Source of the DNA: Melanocharis versteri
Taxonomy: Eukaryota; Chordata; Aves; Passeriformes; Melanocharitidae
Length of the DNA stretch: 64,000 bases
Assembly: GCA_013397845.1 (NCBI GenBank)
Contig: VZTG01001085.1
Span: 95,982 to 159,981 of the forward strand
Direction: 5' to 3'
Shown piece by piece: positions 26,069 to 40,000 of this stretch. Each line of letters begins with the position of its first letter. Positions within the stretch are counted from its first letter, which is position 1. Position numbers and translations under genes: made by a program. The notes beneath the pieces were generated by a model. That model saw nothing but the letters and a program-made list of their open reading frames with translations. It had not been told where the DNA came from and made no database searches.

Positions 26069-27734
26069 GCAGTGTTCAGCCAAAACCATCTTTTTTCCAC
26101 AATAATTTTTTATATCAAGTTATGGCCTTACTTTGTTTTTAGCTGAACTACTTCTACCATTACTTTGGTAATTACAAGTTGACAAAAAAAATACACCTTT
26201 ATTAGGCAAGCCACAAAGGGGTGTATGCCTGACTGGGTTTTATAGCAAACTAAGAGAAAGTCTTGATTGGAAAGTGCTAAGTGCCATATTACAGCATTAT
26301 ATGTTACATGACAATGGCATTTTAACTGTTACCAGAAGAAAGCAGGAACTCAAACTTCCTTATGTTCAAAGGAAGAAATCCAGCCACACGCCAACACAGT
26401 TTCCAGAAAGGTGTTCCTAACAGCGACAGGCATGATTGTGGCCTGAATCTTTCACGTTTACCACGAGGCACAGTGCTTTTGTGCTATGATATGTCCCACT
26501 ACAGCCACCAGGTATTTGTCTTCTGGTCACTGTACTCTGGAAACATTTAAGACAAGCTCTTTTTAACAATTTGTGCCTTCCCACTTTGAAGAACTGTATG
26601 TGCATTCAGCTAAATGCATTAAACTACATGTAAACTTACTAACCTTGTTCCTTGCTGGAATCGTTTTTAAATTGTTTTGAGCAGAAAACCACTGAAGGCA
26701 GCAGGATGCTACAGCCTCAAAGACAGCCCCTTCATCTCTTCTGCTCACCTTTGCAATGACCAAGACAAACCAGGAAGTTCAGAGCACCTGTAAAGAAACT
26801 GTGACAACTCAGTCACAACAGTTCTTTGATCAAATTTACGTAAGAAGTCCAAACCAGTTTGGGTTCCTCTGATCAGGAGGCCAGCACGGTGTGAGCATCA
26901 CTTCTGGCTGTGCAGTCCCTCTCTCCCTTCTGCCCCACCTGCACAGTGACTGGATTTTCCCAAGTTATTTCTTCAGCCTATGCTCCAGTCAGTGGAACAA
27001 AGCTGGTTCCTGCAGACCAGCCTGAAATAGTCTCAAATATTCTTCTATATTCCTGATCACGAGGGATAATGCGCTGCATGTTTGCAAAGTTTGAAGCAAG
27101 GTTTAGAACACTTACACAATTTTATAACTGTACTTTCCTCTCAAGTATATCCTAATTGCTGCAAACTAACTTAATTAATTACTACCCATAGAATATATAT
27201 CTGTCATGACAGAAAGCAGAATTTTTTGCAGCTTGCACATAAAATTGCTAAATTTCAGCCAAGTGACCCTGATTTGAGGAAAGATTAGGAATTATTCATT
27301 TCAAATGGACACCCCACTGCCAAGTAGTACCTCTCTCTTAGGCCCTAAACTTTGAAGTCCAAAGACTGTTTGGGTGGCTAGGAGAGTTTTCCAAAATCCC
27401 TTTCATCCCTTTAGGCTTCTGCATTTCTGTGCTGCTCCAGACATTGCCTCCTGCTCACTTCCTCAAAAACCTGGTTTCTTTAAGGGGCAGGCTAAAGATG
27501 ACAGCCAGCAGTACAAGGTTCCTAAATGCTGTGGAGTTTGTTTCTCTCTTTTTAAATAAGAAAAATGGGAAGATCATAAAATATTTAGTCTCATTAACCC
27601 CACAGCTCATTGCACTGAAATACCCTATTATTATTATATTATTTCCCACCCACCAGAACTTTTTAGATCTTTGTATAGGAGGGATAGATAAGAAAGGGAC
27701 ATACAAACCCCAACGTATTTCAGTAAATTATAGT
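26069..27734. other. TSPO 3' UTR and TSPO-TTLL12 convergent gap
   Basis: TSPO and TTLL12 converge here. An ATTAAA at 26618-26623 on the plus strand is the best poly(A) signal I see for TSPO, ~550 bases after the stop. The remainder is AT-rich single-copy-looking sequence with no exon, RNA gene or transposon that I recognise. Confidence 0.4.
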
Positions 27735-27740
27735 TTTAAT
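27735..27740 (-). terminator. Candidate TTLL12 poly(A) signal (ATTAAA on minus strand)
   Basis: TTTAAT on the plus strand reads ATTAAA on the minus strand, followed downstream by an A/T-rich stretch. It lies 334 bases past the TTLL12 stop codon. No canonical AATAAA on the minus strand is closer to the stop. A longer 3' UTR is possible. Confidence 0.3.
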
Positions 27741-28073
27741 GTTGACACAAGGGACTTGTGCAATATTTCCCAGCAAGCAAGCAATCAGGCTACCTGAAAA
27801 ACAAGTCCTACTCTGAGGTCTCCAATATTCAATAAACAAGACACTTTGTCAACACACACCAATGATTTACAGAAAGAACAAAGCAAGACAAGGACAATGC
27901 AGACAAAGAGATTATCAATACACTATATGGTATATGCATATTCTTTTGGTACATTTCTTTCCCTGGTGATCAGTATAGGAAAACAGTTGCATCAGCAGCT
28001 CATAGAACTGAAATACAAATCCTGCTGTTAAGCGTATCTGAGAAGGAAATTGATAGAGTCATGTCTCCTGTGG

Positions 28074-31000
28074 TTAGACAATACGTGTCACATGGCAGTT
28101 GTCTGTTTCATCCAGAAACAGGGTGCTGAAGACATCATTAAAAAAGGTAGGGTGGTACTGGCAGGCTCTGTCACAGTCAGGATTAAAGTTCACCTCCAAG
28201 ATCTGAGGCTGCATAATTCTTTTCCCTGTAAAGGCAAACACAAACACTGCTGCTTAATACAAGCTCTACAGAGATGCCAAACTTGTCGTTAATCCAGAAT
28301 TTATATAAAATGATCGGGAAAAGCATTTTTATGACCTAAACTGGCAAGCTAGTAGGGTGTTTTTGTTTCAGTGGGTTGGGAGGGACAGAAGTATGTTCTA
28401 CCATCATTATCCAGAGGACAATTATCCAACAGATTCTGCAGCCACTGTGCTAATTCAATGCCTCATCTGGAATGAGAATTTGCAGCCATTTAACAGGATC
28501 TCCCTGATACAGCTGTTTTGCTTGACGGTCTGAAACATCTTCCAGAAAACTCGGCTTCTCATTTCACATCTCAGTACAAACCCTGCTTTCTTAAACCTCC
28601 TAGGTATCTAGCAGTCCTGTTCCTTTAACTGCAGCCACCCCCATCTGCCACTTCATGTCACTCCTGAAGGAAGTCAGGAAGTTTAATTTTCTCTTACAAA
28701 TTCATCAGTTCTGGATCAAATGCATTCTGTGCAGAGAAAACCAAAGGATTTTATTTCATGTCTGGTGCTGAGATTGTTCAGTGAGGAAACAACCTTCTGA
28801 TGGGTAAGTAAACCCTACTCGGCTTTGCACAGGAGCAACGAACCTCTTTGTCCACAGGCTGCCCACAGCTTTACAGCATTGACACTGGCACCACCCCTCA
28901 TCTTCAAAAGGCCAGGGACCTGTGCAGCTCATGTTCAGCCAGGCATGTAACGTGAGGTTGCTTCTTTTACTGCCGTAGTTTTCCTCAAGCTAGTAATGTC
29001 TGTAAGCTGCTTTGCTTCTCCCATTCAGGACATCTCTGGGACAGGTGAAAGAGCATCCAGTGTGGATGTAGCAAACCCACACTCAACCCCTTGCTCCACC
29101 TCATCTAAGCAGCAAAGGCTCCATTCTACATTGCCTGTTTCTCAATCATTTCCCTCCATGAAAGCAACTCAATCTCTACAGAACCAGTCCCTGCAGCAGT
29201 GGGCTTGGGGCGCTCACCCAACACACAACATCTAATTGCTCCTCAGGCAAACCTGGGCACAGGCAATCAACTTCTCCTGTGTCCCAGAGAAGCCAGTACC
29301 ACAAGAAGAGAGTGTGCTCAGCTCTGTTCAAAGCTCCCCTGGCAGTCCTCTTTGTGTTGGTGCCTCTGCTACTCTTTTACCTCTACAAGAGACATGTGTC
29401 CGCGTTGGGCACATTTACAGAACATTTTTGAGCCTCTTAGTGGGACAACAAATTATTCAGTCTGTTTGGCAGATTTTGCTACCAGTCCTGCACAGCTGCC
29501 TGGAAGAAAGGCTTCAGGTAGTCAGCCATGCTGTGGCACTAACATGAAGCAGCCTCACTCACATGTTCTTGCAGAGAGACTTGGTAACAACTGAATATCA
29601 GGTAACAGCCCTGAGGACATCAATAGCACTGAAATGGTGAACGTGGTCCCTTCCCTGCTGTAATAAGTCACTGTACACTGAAGACACTGCTCCAAGCCTG
29701 GAAGCCACAGACAATCAGATGTCTCTAAGGTTTTTATAGAGAGCTGGGTGTTTCAGACATTTGTTTGGGGTTTTCTTTTTTTTTTGTGTGTGGTGGTTTG
29801 TTTGGGTTCTTTTGGTTCCCCCCCACCCCTGTTGCTTTGTTCTGTTTTTCTCCAAACAGAGAACAACAGCAGCAGGGAAGCAAGGATGCATCCCAGCAGT
29901 TGGCAGCTGCCCCATCATTCCTGTTAAGCAGCATGGCAGATGCCACCCCCCCAGATTTGCAACTTCAGGTGTCAGTGGGAGGCACAGAGCACACAGCTCA
30001 CACTGCTTGAAAAACAGTGCAAGTTAAAGAGAAGAAACAGACTTCTGAAAAGGTCCACAAACATAAACAATTCAACATTCAAATAAAGGAGCTCCTCACC
30101 ATCTCTGCTGGTGTCCCATTTAAGCATCAAGTCAATGGCATATATTGCTCTTGATGATGGATAATCACAGAGGCCAAGAGGGGCAGGTTTCGACGAAGCA
30201 ACTTGGAACAATTCAGCAAATGCCTTAAAAATACTTGCCTAATAACAGAAAAAGGTCTCTGAATGAGGAGTGAGGTTCCATAAAAGCAACACACATATTT
30301 CTGATCACTTCATTCATACAGTGTTTTAAAGGGCTTGTATCAATTGCACTACACAGCAGATGAAAATCTGCACAGTATTGGCTTCCAAATGTGCATTTGG
30401 ACCTAATGCCAACACAGAGAAAGGACTCAGCACCTGGCAATATCCATGGACTTTTCTGGGGAACCAATCAATACTATGGAAATCCTGAAAATACAGCATT
30501 ATCATTAGAATTAACCCCCTTCTCAGGCATTATGGAAAGTATTACATTTATGTGTAGAGGAGGGGAAAAAGGAAACCCAGGAGAGTCCTGTGAAGACCAG
30601 CAGTACCACTGTGAAGTTCTGGCTTTTTTTCCTGCCTATTCAGTTGTATTCTAGCTTTGTTTTGTTCTGTTCTGCAATGAAAAATCTTCTACCCATTTAT
30701 ACCCCTAAGAATGGCAGGGGGGACATCTGAAAAACAGTCAGATATCCAATCTGAAAGTGAAATAAACCAGGAAGAACACACAGGTGTGAATTTTAGCATT
30801 GAGTTTATACTGCAGTGAACCATTCCCTCTGCAAATGAAAAGATGGTGTAACTTCCTATTTTTTGCACACAGTACTACTTTGGATAACCTACAGAATGTA
30901 TTCTGACATCCCTCTTTCCACCCCTTGTAGTCTCTTCCAGACTATTTTAAACCCTGTCATATTCTGAGTGTCATTAATTGGATACAAGGGTCTAGTTAAA

Positions 31001-34000
31001 ACCAATGTGAATTAATTTATGGAGATCAAGTCACAGTTGGATAATTTATGCATTTCTGAATAAATATGCACATAAAAAGGCTCAGCTATCATTCACTGTT
31101 TCTTCCAGCTCCTAATAAATATGGAAGAATGAAAGAATTCAGTTTTGTGCATGTTTCTGAATCAGCTCTTCACATTCAGCTTTTTCTTTCAAATATAAAT
31201 CACAGGAAAAATTAAAATCAATGAGAAGGCCCTCATCTGCCTTCCTGAATGTTTCATGGAACTGTAGTATTTGGAGCTTCCTTTTTACAGTCAAAAGATG
31301 TCCTGCTATCAGAGAACCATCTGTGTTCTTGTGGAAAGTCATCTGTGCAAGAAGCAGGGACAGGGCTCTGGCAAGGCTGCTAACACAGAGAAGCTGGGGC
31401 AGCAGCAGGAAACTCTGCACTTGAGAGTAGTCAGGACTGGTTGTATTGCTAAGTCCAACATAAAGAATTATCACAGTGTAACCATGAAATAAAATTCTCA
31501 AATTATAAAATACAATTCTCTAACAACCAAGTATTTGAGGTCAAATTACACAAAGTTCTGAAGTAAAGGTTAACATATGATCTCCTTTGTGAAACGGATA
31601 CACATGAAATATGTTTTATGAGGAAAAAAATCCTAACATCCCAACGCTTTTGGAAAAGCTGGTTTGCTGAGTAAAAAAACCCCAAGCAGATCATGAACAT
31701 TTACATGAGAAAGATGAATTGCAGACTTACTTGTACCGTTGTCCAAGGATATTCAGGATACTGTTTTTCAAACAGAGGGATAAAGTCTTCACAGTGCACC
31801 TAAAACAGTTTAGTAACATCAAAGGCTGTCTTGGTTGGGAATGACAAGAGAATGGAACATCAAATATATCTGCCATTCACACAAATCCAAGCAAAGAACT
31901 AGGGAATTAAGACAGCTCCTGAATACCTTTCTTATTATAAAAGATCACCCTAAGACTTTGACAGTAACAAGCTGTTGTTGTTTATAATTCTTTTATTGTC
32001 TCATTCAGTGTGGGACCTATTCAGAAGGTAGGTTTGTATTACCTTAGATAATCACAGATGATTTGGAGAAAGAGGGGAAAGAGTCTAGGAAAGTATTTGC
32101 CTAGGACTTCTGGTACTTTGAACACCCTGTTTAAGTGGATGTGAAATAGGTTATTTGCTAATAGCCACAGAGCAGGCACCAGATGATTTTCTACCAACAG
32201 AGAGGTGAGGGAGTGTTTTGGGCTGTTTGCTTACCTGTTTTAATGTCACACCAGGAGCATAATTCATGACAGTGAAATGCTTCTCATAGTCATCCAAGTC
32301 ATCGAGCGAAAACGCCCTAAGGAACAGAACAACTCCTCAGTTTCCAAGGCATAAATTCCAGCACGTGCACACTGCGAAGGGAGGTGAGCACCTGTTGGAG
32401 AAGCGCAGCCAGAAGACGTCGTAGCTGTAGAGCCGCAGGGGCCGGGCGGAGCGCAGCAGCACCACGTAGCGCACATCGAACTTCACCAGCCCCACGTCCT
32501 CGCGCTCAAACAGCACCGGCTCCTCGATGTATTTGCACACCACCTACAGCGGGGCACGCCAAACACAGCTCAGGTGAAATGCGAGTGTCACTGCACCTCG
32601 GCGACTCACGGTACCCCTGCCTGCATGTCAGCCTTTCCTCAGAAATGTGCACAAATACACAATGTTCCTTTTTGTCACACTCCGACAACAGGGTGTGGAA
32701 ACAAGGAGGTCAGTATGTTCTCATTTTTAAAAATCACAGATTTCTAACTCTGGTGACCTTATTGTTTTGCAACAATTGTGAAGCAACTCTGTGTGTATTT
32801 CTGCACCCCAAAAAATACATGCAGTCCACACAGCACCAACAAATGGTGCTGAATTGAGCTCCAGTGCTCACACACTGTGAGGTACAGGTGGATGTGGCAG
32901 GCTCCCTGTAAAAAGCTCTGTGATTCATCTCTTGTTGGCAAACATGGTACTTTGTGCCACTGAGCAGAGCAATAACAATCAGCCAGGGGACAGAAGCAAT
33001 AATGTTCCCAAACTGATGACCAATGCTAACTATAGCCAATGTGTTTGTCTGCCAGCTTGAGGATTGGCTTTACAGCAGCACCACGCTGGAGTATCCCTTA
33101 TTGTCAGGGCAAGTTTTATTTTTTTCATAAGACAACATCAGACTCTGAGTTCATCACTGCAACAATTGGAGCTGACCAATTTGAAACTGAATCTATTCTA
33201 AACGGTATGCTTATGGCCAGCATATGAATTTTGAAGAAAATAAATTTCCTTTGTATTTTCAGACCTCCTTCTACGAAGCAGTTTTTTCAGCTCTTCCCTT
33301 TAAATCCTGTTCAAAGCTATGCTCTCTCACCTTTGGGCTGCTTTCCCTGTGCCTGATGATACTGTTCAGGTTATTGGTGATGTGAGTATCCAGGCTTCTG
33401 GCCAGGTTCCATGGTTTGCATATCCAATGATTGTCTTCTCCTCTGGGAGAGAAAGAGAGAGAGCAACACCTGTAAGTATCCAACTCATTCATCTGGCTGA
33501 ACATCCACTTGACTTGATCCATGTCTTCTCTTGAAAAAATACTTTATAAAGCTGTGGGCTACAATGCAAGAATTAAGACTTTTGCTGACAGCTGGGAGAA
33601 GTAAGTCTTGGGCATAAGGGAGAGAAAAGGCAATGGTACCTTTCACAAGTTTATTTTTTTTCAGTGTGGGCCTAGCACGATCTCACTGTTTATCTCCTTC
33701 TTCTGCATTTGACTCCATCAAAAGGGGAAAACAACCCATCAACAGGACAGCATCACCATGAACATACACAGGTCACAGTGTGGAATTGTTCTGCCAGGAG
33801 CCTGAGGACACTCTGGCAGGGTATTGTGCAGTTTTCCAAGTTGGTTCCCTACTGACACCTCCAAATCATTCACATTAAATGACACCATAACTCATCTCTT
33901 TGTGAAGAAACCACTCAGTGTCTCAACAGTTCACACTACAGAAAAATGAAAGCACACCACCATTGTCTCGCTTTCTAGCACCCAGACACCTCCAGGGGCA

Positions 34001-37000
34001 AAATCCTTTGAGATATCCTTGAGAAAAACCAGCAATATGCTGGTCTTTCCATTTATCTTTCCAAGTCAGGACAGGGTGATGCTTGATGTCCTTTCCTCAA
34101 CCTATTAAAGCATCATAAAGTGAGCTGAAGATTGCAGTTAACTTCTGTTCTGTTTGTTTGAAAATTTCTGTCACCTCCTTCCCATTCCCTACATAGCCAT
34201 TGCATTCATTGTCAATCCAAGATATTAAAAAGGAATTAAACCACCAGACACTAGGGATACATGGCAGGTGTGCTCTCTCCTGGTAAATGCCAGTCCATAA
34301 CAGACTGTGTATAGCAAATAATGGCCAAATGAAACACCTGGCAGGTGTCACCATAATAAGCAAGCGTCACCAAAGCAGCAGCCTTTCAACCAGAATACTC
34401 CATGCCAGACAGAAGAGGTTATTCAGCAGTAGCTAATGCTCTCTTGCTCTCTCACAAAAACAAAAATCGTAGTTTCCATCCACTTCAAGGCTGCTGCAGC
34501 AGCAGAAAGTGTGGATTTAAATCCCTAAAGCTCCACAAGTGCTTCAGTCTAACACTAAAACTGAATTTTACTTTCATAACCTTACAGAACCCAAGTACTT
34601 GAAACATTTTCCACTCTGGCTTAAGTGCAAGAACAACTGCTACTGTCCCCTGGAAAAAAAATCCCACACTTGTTGCAAACACATTTGGAGGCTTTGTATA
34701 TCTGTTAAACACAAGAGGGAAGATCCTGACTAGGCAAAAAGCAAAGAACTTCAACTCTGTATTCAAATCACAGCAAAGTTTCTGGGTTTCAAACTGAGTT
34801 GTTTAACTACTCTCACCTAAAAAAAAACAAAACAAAACCAAAAAAGGTCCCACTTTTCAGGTAAAATTCATTTGAACATAAACGCAGCAAGAGCTGCAAA
34901 GTGGTGCAACAGCTGCCAAGCCCAAAATGCAGGCTCCTGGTCTTTGAGGAAAGTGGGATCAAGACAGAACAAAACCTAAGGAAGAGGAAACACAAGTCAC
35001 CTTCTGTCACGTTGCTGGAAGTAGCTGATGAACTGAGGCAATTCTGTCTGAAGGTTAAAAGTCCGAGGCAACCATTTGGGCCCATCTGGTCCTCCAGCTC
35101 GTCTAGCAATGGATGCCAGGCAGTCTTTGACAGTCAGGAGGTTCTCACATGGGAACTGATTCACCATTACCTCAGGCCTCTCCTCACTTAGCTTCCTACA
35201 AAGCAAACAAGTGCTTGGTGAAGGGGGAAGGCTGGGGAGGCCTTTGGGAACACAGTTTTTATAGCAAAGAAATAAAAAAAATGTATTATGGGGGAACAAT
35301 GAATCCTATAATTCATTAACCTATAATCTTTGAAGTGTGAGAAGTTGTAGAGGATGTCTGCTTCTCCCTCGTTGTCTGTGAATACAAAACGGGGATGTGT
35401 CAGGCTGTTGAGGACTTGCTGAATGTCTGTGAAAACCCTAGAAGAAAGAAGCATATGAAGAAAAACATCAGTTTAGTCTCTGATCTACTCATGCTTGAAC
35501 AGAAAAAAATATTTTAAGTTTGACTTTCTACAAGAATTATGCCTTTCCTATATACACTCTCTGTGACAATCTCTTCTTGATACACAGAAACAACTTAAAT
35601 TGAAGCGGGATAGATTAACAAATTATATTTTGAGACAGAAATCTCATAGGTAGTTTAGCTCGGAGAACTTCACAAAAATAACAGTTCAGAAGATGATGAC
35701 TAAACCCCTGACAGAGAAGCAGTAACACGAATTCACTGTTCTACTTGGGAACTGCACAAGTGAAAGCGACCTTGTGAATACCTTCACTCCTGAAAGAGCT
35801 CTAAAAATCAACCTGCTGCCACCCGCATGAAAGAAAGTCATAGGAAATCTTGTCAGTTTAATTCAGTAGCTTCAGACTATTATTTTTGTTTGTTCAGGAC
35901 TTAAAATAACCCTAACACATGAAAGTAGGTACGTTAGGTATATTCTGGGAATACACATGGCTTTGAGGTTTGACACAAATTCCCTCTCAACCCCATTTAA
36001 AATCATACATAACCCCAACCCAAACCTGATAGACATTTCAGAATGTAACCAAGAACGAGGCAAGTTGCTGCATATCTTAGAAAACTTCCCTCTCAAATAA
36101 AACCAGTGACTTGGATGCTAAAATAAGCAGATAGAAATAATGGTTATTTTGATGACTTTACAGCCTAAAGTGAGGCCACTTAATTCAGAATTCAGCACGT
36201 TGACTCAAAAAGCAAGACTGTTTTTTTATATCATTCTCATGGTAAGGGAACATTTAAACAGAATAAGCAACCACTAATTTTTTCCACAAGAAATTACTGT
36301 ATTCTTCCTCCTCTCCAGATCTATTCTTATCAGTCGTGGAACTTTCCTCTCCTCCTCCACTACTAACCAACTGGAAGATACATTCCCCCAAGAGACACTT
36401 CTCTAAAAAGATGAACTGCAGAAACAGCCCAGTCACACGGGGAAATAAATTCTTTAAAAAGCAAAGTATGTAAGATGTTTTGCATAGCTCCATGTGTGAG
36501 ATATTACAACAGTTATACTATTTATGCTGAAGCCTGTAACTGAGAAAGAGGACTTCACTGTGGATGAAGGGAATCAGCTTGACATTGCTGCTGAAAGAAG
36601 CCACCCATCTTCCCTCACTGTTGCAAGAGAACAAAGTTAGTATTTCCACAGAGTTCCACCAGCATTTCTTCCTGCAATTTGTGGCTTCTTGGCTTCTCCT
36701 TGTAAGTCTGCACACTAGGGGAAAGTATCGTACCAAATGTGATGTACTGGATCCACTACAAGTTCTGCCAAACCCACAAGCTGCCCTAAAATCCACTGTT
36801 TTGGAGCAACTGTTTGTCCTTGCTGAAACAAAAGGAAATCAAAGTGGTGACCTGAAGTTAAAAGGCTAATTATATAATGCTGTAACAAAGTCCTGAAGCA
36901 TCCAAAATCTCCACACAAATAGGCATGAAAGAACACACGCAGTACAAGAACTACTAAAATTTAAGTTGCTCAGAAAATCCCAAATTGGGTCCTTACAAAC

Positions 37001-40000
37001 ACACCATTTCATTTGTTCTAAGTTTTTAAATCACTCCATCCATTCTCTATGCTATCCTCTTACCATAAAGTCTTGGGACAGTCAACAGCTCTGGAAAGCA
37101 GACTCTTTCAGTTTGAGAATGAAAATCTCGTGGAAACACTACAGAAAATGAATGTATTTCACTGCCAACACCCGTCACTGAGTTTAGCGGTCAGACTCCC
37201 TCAGGTACTTCAGCATATCCAGTATCAAGGCACACACTTGAAACAATCACATCTCTGGACTGAAGCACACAGACTAAACGGGCAGGCACCTGAAAGCCAC
37301 TGAGGAATTCCTTTGCTGTTATCTAAGGAGCACACAGGATCTTCTCTGGTATTTTCCTTGGCTTTAGTTAAATATGTTGGTACGCATTTCTACGTCTACT
37401 CTGATAACACACACAAAAAGATACAGACAGGTAAGAAACGCACCAAGTCCCAACCTGGCTTTGGCAGATGGCAGAACATCTACACTGCAATCCTGTAGTA
37501 TCAGCCAAGCCATTTTGGACCTTTCATTCCAGTATCAGCGACACACTGAACTAACGAAGCCAGCTAACCATACCTTCCAAATAATGGGTTTTTTCCCCTT
37601 GTCTCACTGAAGTCCTGGTAGGGATGCTACGAAGTCTGTGACTGAAGATGATATTCGGTAAAATTATGCAAGTAAGATAAATGTGTTTAGATGTTACTTA
37701 ATTTACTTAAAATAATTAAAGCTAAGAAGCAGTTATAAGAATCAACTCCCACAGCACAGAGCTGACGAGACCAACCAAAACCAAATAGTTGTCTCATAAC
37801 AGCACTTTGGACATTTTAAAGAAGTAACTGATGTAGCTGAAGAGAAACATGAAAGAGAAGATCAAAAGAAATAGAGATGATCAAGCCCAACACAAACTGG
37901 AAAGACTTTCCCTAATAAATCTGTCCTTGAAGCATTTAGTTTTTTAATTCACCTTTTTATCCATTCAGCAATCAGCACAGCTGGATAGAACACTCTCCCT
38001 AGGGTAGCAGTTACTGTGCTACAAGACCTAACTGAACGTATAATTTTGCTGTATCAAACTACTTGTACTCACTCCCCCGCTTTTCAGGATTCAGGTTAAA
38101 CACTTATTTCACCTTCCATTCTCTGTCTTAGCTCTGCTTGGGTACAAGATGACTAAGAATTTGTTCCAGGTTCTAAACTCTGCAACTTCACGCCTTGAAT
38201 TTCTTCTGAATCCCCTAAAACAGCAGCAACCCACAAAGCAGAGCACACACATTATTACCAGGCTACACACATCTTCCCAGCTCCACGTGTTCCCATCTGT
38301 CTGCCCATGGTGACAGCCCTAAAACCTTTAAAGGAGGCCAAGGGCACTGAAGGCTGCAGCTCCCACTCAGTCATCTGGACTCTGAGATGCTGTTCTACTC
38401 GTGGAGGAACTTTAGTAGACAAAATTCAGAGCACGAGAAGGATCTTACAGCCTTCTGTCCAGATACGAACAGGACAAAGGAGAAGAGAGGAAAACCCTTA
38501 GGAGTACATTGATTGGGTGTGGATGAAATTCCTTTGAAGAAGAGCAGGAAAAATTTGATGTGTTTCCCCTTCCTTCTTTGCCTAATGTGAATGCCATTCA
38601 CTTGAAATGTAAGATACAAAATAAAGAAGTAAACAGTGAAAAATATATCAATGTTTCCCAACATCCTCAATATTTCTTTCTGCCTCTTCAGAATGCATCT
38701 GCCTTTGACTCCTGTATCTGAGCACACCAGATGAAAAAAACCAGCTTTTGGTTATCCTCACAGTCATGTAACCAGAGATTTCAACTACAAATGCAATCTT
38801 GACTATCACCAGGCAAGTCAACAAATGCCTCTTCACAAAAAGTGACTTCGATTTCCAGTAGTTCTTCTCAAGTAAAGTTGATCTAGGGAATAACAAATCA
38901 ACACAAGAAGCTGGTGTGTGAGTACATCTGCCAAATACATTTTAGTGCAACTCTACCCCTTCAGCAAAATGTTTCAAGCAAGAACTGTGATCCCAGTGTC
39001 AGACTACAAACACTCCGAAGTGCAACTCACAGCACATGCTAAGCAATGGTTTGTTTTTCTGGAATAAAACCAGTAACAAGGCAGCCTGGCCATGCACTAC
39101 CACTGCTTTTGCTCACAAAACGCCCTTATCTTCGCAATGTTCTTCCAGCTTTCTTCTGAAATGGTTTCACAGCACATGGTCCATTTTTGTAGGAAACACA
39201 TATCCAATTTAAATCATCCCAGGTTTTTATAAGAGTCCTGTTTGGTAATGCCATCTGAACAAGAGGAATAGTCTGTTATATTCACACAGCACAGAGCAGC
39301 ACAGGTACCCCTATGGACATTCATGCCATAATGCAGAAGGCAAGTCTTTAGGGTCTCTTATACACCTTAGTCATACTTAGTGAAAACAACACCGTGTAAC
39401 TTAGTGTTAAAACATGATGCAACTTTTCTTTCGCCCACAAGGTGGCACTTACTTAAAAAAAACCAACCAAACAAACTAAATTTATTCTTTAGAAATTCTG
39501 TAAGTGACAATTCATTCACTCTGAAGAATAAATCCAACAGGAGCAACTAGTAAGTCAGAATCTTAGGCAAGTGGCTCCATATAAACATGCCTTTAACTTG
39601 CCTCTGTTGCTCAAAGGTGGAAAAGGTGGTTCAGCCTGAACACACTGCAATTACTGCATATAATCCTGGTAAGAAAACATTTTGTTTGTGGATACGTACT
39701 TGAAAACTTTGTCTTTGGCATAAACTGGTGGATTTATTGCTACAGGAAGTTTTTCCTTGTTTTCTGCTAAAATCGCCTGGAAAACAGAAAACCACAAAAA
39801 GTTAATTCTAGGCAGAACAAGAGAGTCCATTGCGTGTCTTATTGGTCTGTTCTCTTTGGTGCAAGTGAATTTCACCAAAGTTTTATTTTGACAATTCTAT
39901 TATGTTGTGTACTATGCTGTTCAGAAAAAGGAAATCAGTACAAGAGCAGAGGCAGAAGGAAATCCTATCAGTAAAAAGGAATACGAAATAAGGCTTCAGG

